From JBNAVJ01 sp049700455 (GTDB lineage: Bacteria; Bacteroidota; Ignavibacteria; Tepidaquicellales; Tepidaquicellaceae): 59,069 nucleotides of DNA. Below, piece by piece: positions 58,448 through 59,069 of this stretch. The DNA is taken from positions 1 to 59,069 of the forward strand of contig JBNAVJ010000013.1 of NCBI GenBank assembly GCA_049700455.1, written 5' to 3'. Position 1 is the stretch's first letter; each line of letters begins with the position of its first letter. The notes beneath the pieces were generated by a model, which saw nothing but the letters and a program-made list of their open reading frames with translations, was not told where the DNA came from and did not search any database. Position numbers and translations under genes: made by a program.

Positions 58448-59037
58448 CTAATTCAATCTACCACTAACACCTTGACCAATCACCTTTCTATCATCTTCTA
58501 AGAATTCTACCATAGCCCATTTTAATTAACAGTTCAACTACTAATTTTTCAAAAAAACGAGGTGATGCCTGCTTGACAAGATTTAATAACTCAGAAGCTA
58601 AATCTTTTTTTATTCTTTGGTATCCATACTCTAAAAGTTCTTGCGGTGTTCGGGTTAAGCCTTCTTCTTTTTCTTCTTCGTCTTTTTCTTTGCGAAGATT
58701 TCTAAACTCAATAAATTGAGGAAATTGCTCAAGAAACTTTACATTTATTTCCTTCGGTGCTTTCTGTAAAACTTCTAAACCTAAGTTTGTAATCTTGAAA
58801 TACGACCCTTTTGTAGATTCAAGTAATCCTGCTTTTTTCAAATAAGTTCTCGCCCCAACCAACCCGATTATCAGTTGTGTATTATTGACCGCTTGGCAGA
58901 ACCTCTCTTCTTTCTTCTTCGGTAAGATTAAAAGAATCAGCTATATACTCAATAGCTTCTCTTATTGAATGTTCTTTTTTATCACCCGCAAATTTTAGAA
59001 GCGGAAGCATTATTGATTGATAATCTGGTATAGGCAT
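58448..59037 (-). pseudogene. Decayed Mrr-type restriction endonuclease
   Basis: The frame starts at an ATG at 59035-59037 (MPIPDYQSIMLPLLKFAG, then FNLTEEERREVLPSGQ), matching the Mrr N-terminal domain. It meets an in-frame TAA where the family has Gln or similar, then continues as DNRVGW. One extra G in a four-G run shifts the frame to ARTYLKKAGLLES and onward to SPRFFEKLVVELLIKMGYG. A second shift after MGYG leads to EDDRKVIGQGVSG and a stop at 58448. The catalytic domain (D...ExK, QAKRW region) is absent. So N-terminal and linker parts survive in three frames; the nuclease is dead. Confidence 0.85.
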
Positions 59038-59069
59038 ATTATCTTTTCCAAATTATATGACCGTTAATA

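Noticed and set aside
14..59069. CRISPR array anywhere in the window
   Set aside because: No regularly spaced identical short repeats were seen; the only tandem repeats are the Fn3-coding ones.

Overview
This is an AT-rich chromosomal segment from a member of the Bacteroidota/Chlorobi lineage. It most resembles the Ignavibacteria; this assignment is inferred from gene content, not from a marker phylogeny. The main clues are nine secreted proteins ending in the type IX secretion (T9SS type A) sorting domain with the QNYPNPFNP signature, a fused LpxC-FabZ protein, two tandem Skp/OmpH chaperones behind BamA, and a short gpmA-type mutase. Shine-Dalgarno-like purine runs and sigma70-like -35/-10 pairs are visible in front of several genes. 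No tRNA, CRISPR array, transposase or T9SS machinery gene was found.

Layout. 1-3.8 kb: a secreted T9SS beta-propeller protein, then pgk. 3.8-12.9 kb (minus strand): a compact envelope-assembly operon, ddl, divIC/ftsB-like, trpS, uppS, bamA, two skp/ompH, lpxD and lpxC-fabZ, joining peptidoglycan precursor, lipid carrier, outer-membrane protein and lipid A steps. A divergent TrmB-family regulator starts 166 bp from ddl, with inverted repeats over the candidate operon promoter. 14-32.6 kb is mostly housekeeping: lumazine synthase, an inositol monophosphatase, a PhnP-like metallo-hydrolase, Mrp plus a NifU-type protein, a sugar nucleotidyltransferase, quinolinate synthase, RNase P RNA, a zinc-ribbon coiled-coil protein beside a stripped-down Nif3 relative, metF, a TolB-like protein, a YfiH/LACC1 enzyme, an MFS transporter, an S2P protease, a CPBP protease, cdsA, a thioredoxin-like protein, gpmA and a HAD hydrolase.

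32.7-56.7 kb is the most distinctive part: a secreted or cell-envelope protein- and peptide-degradation region. It holds three M1 metallopeptidases, an M28 and an M14 peptidase, a C1B (bleomycin-hydrolase-like) peptidase, an amidohydrolase, a DUF1028 protein, two BNR/VPS10-type propeller proteins, a five-repeat Fn3 protein with a dockerin-like tail followed by a possible cohesin-like T9SS protein, and one unrecognised secreted protein. Several carry T9SS tails, so they are probably displayed on or released from the surface. An HU gene sits among them.

56.7-59.1 kb shows erosion: a DUF6544-like membrane protein, a DinB-like protein lacking its usual metal-binding histidines, and a decayed Mrr-type restriction endonuclease with a stop, two frame breaks and no catalytic half.

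No clearly new defence or mobile system was found. The best leads are the secreted-peptidase region with its dockerin/cohesin-like pair, the TrmB-envelope operon arrangement, the Nif3 relic, and the Mrr pseudogene.
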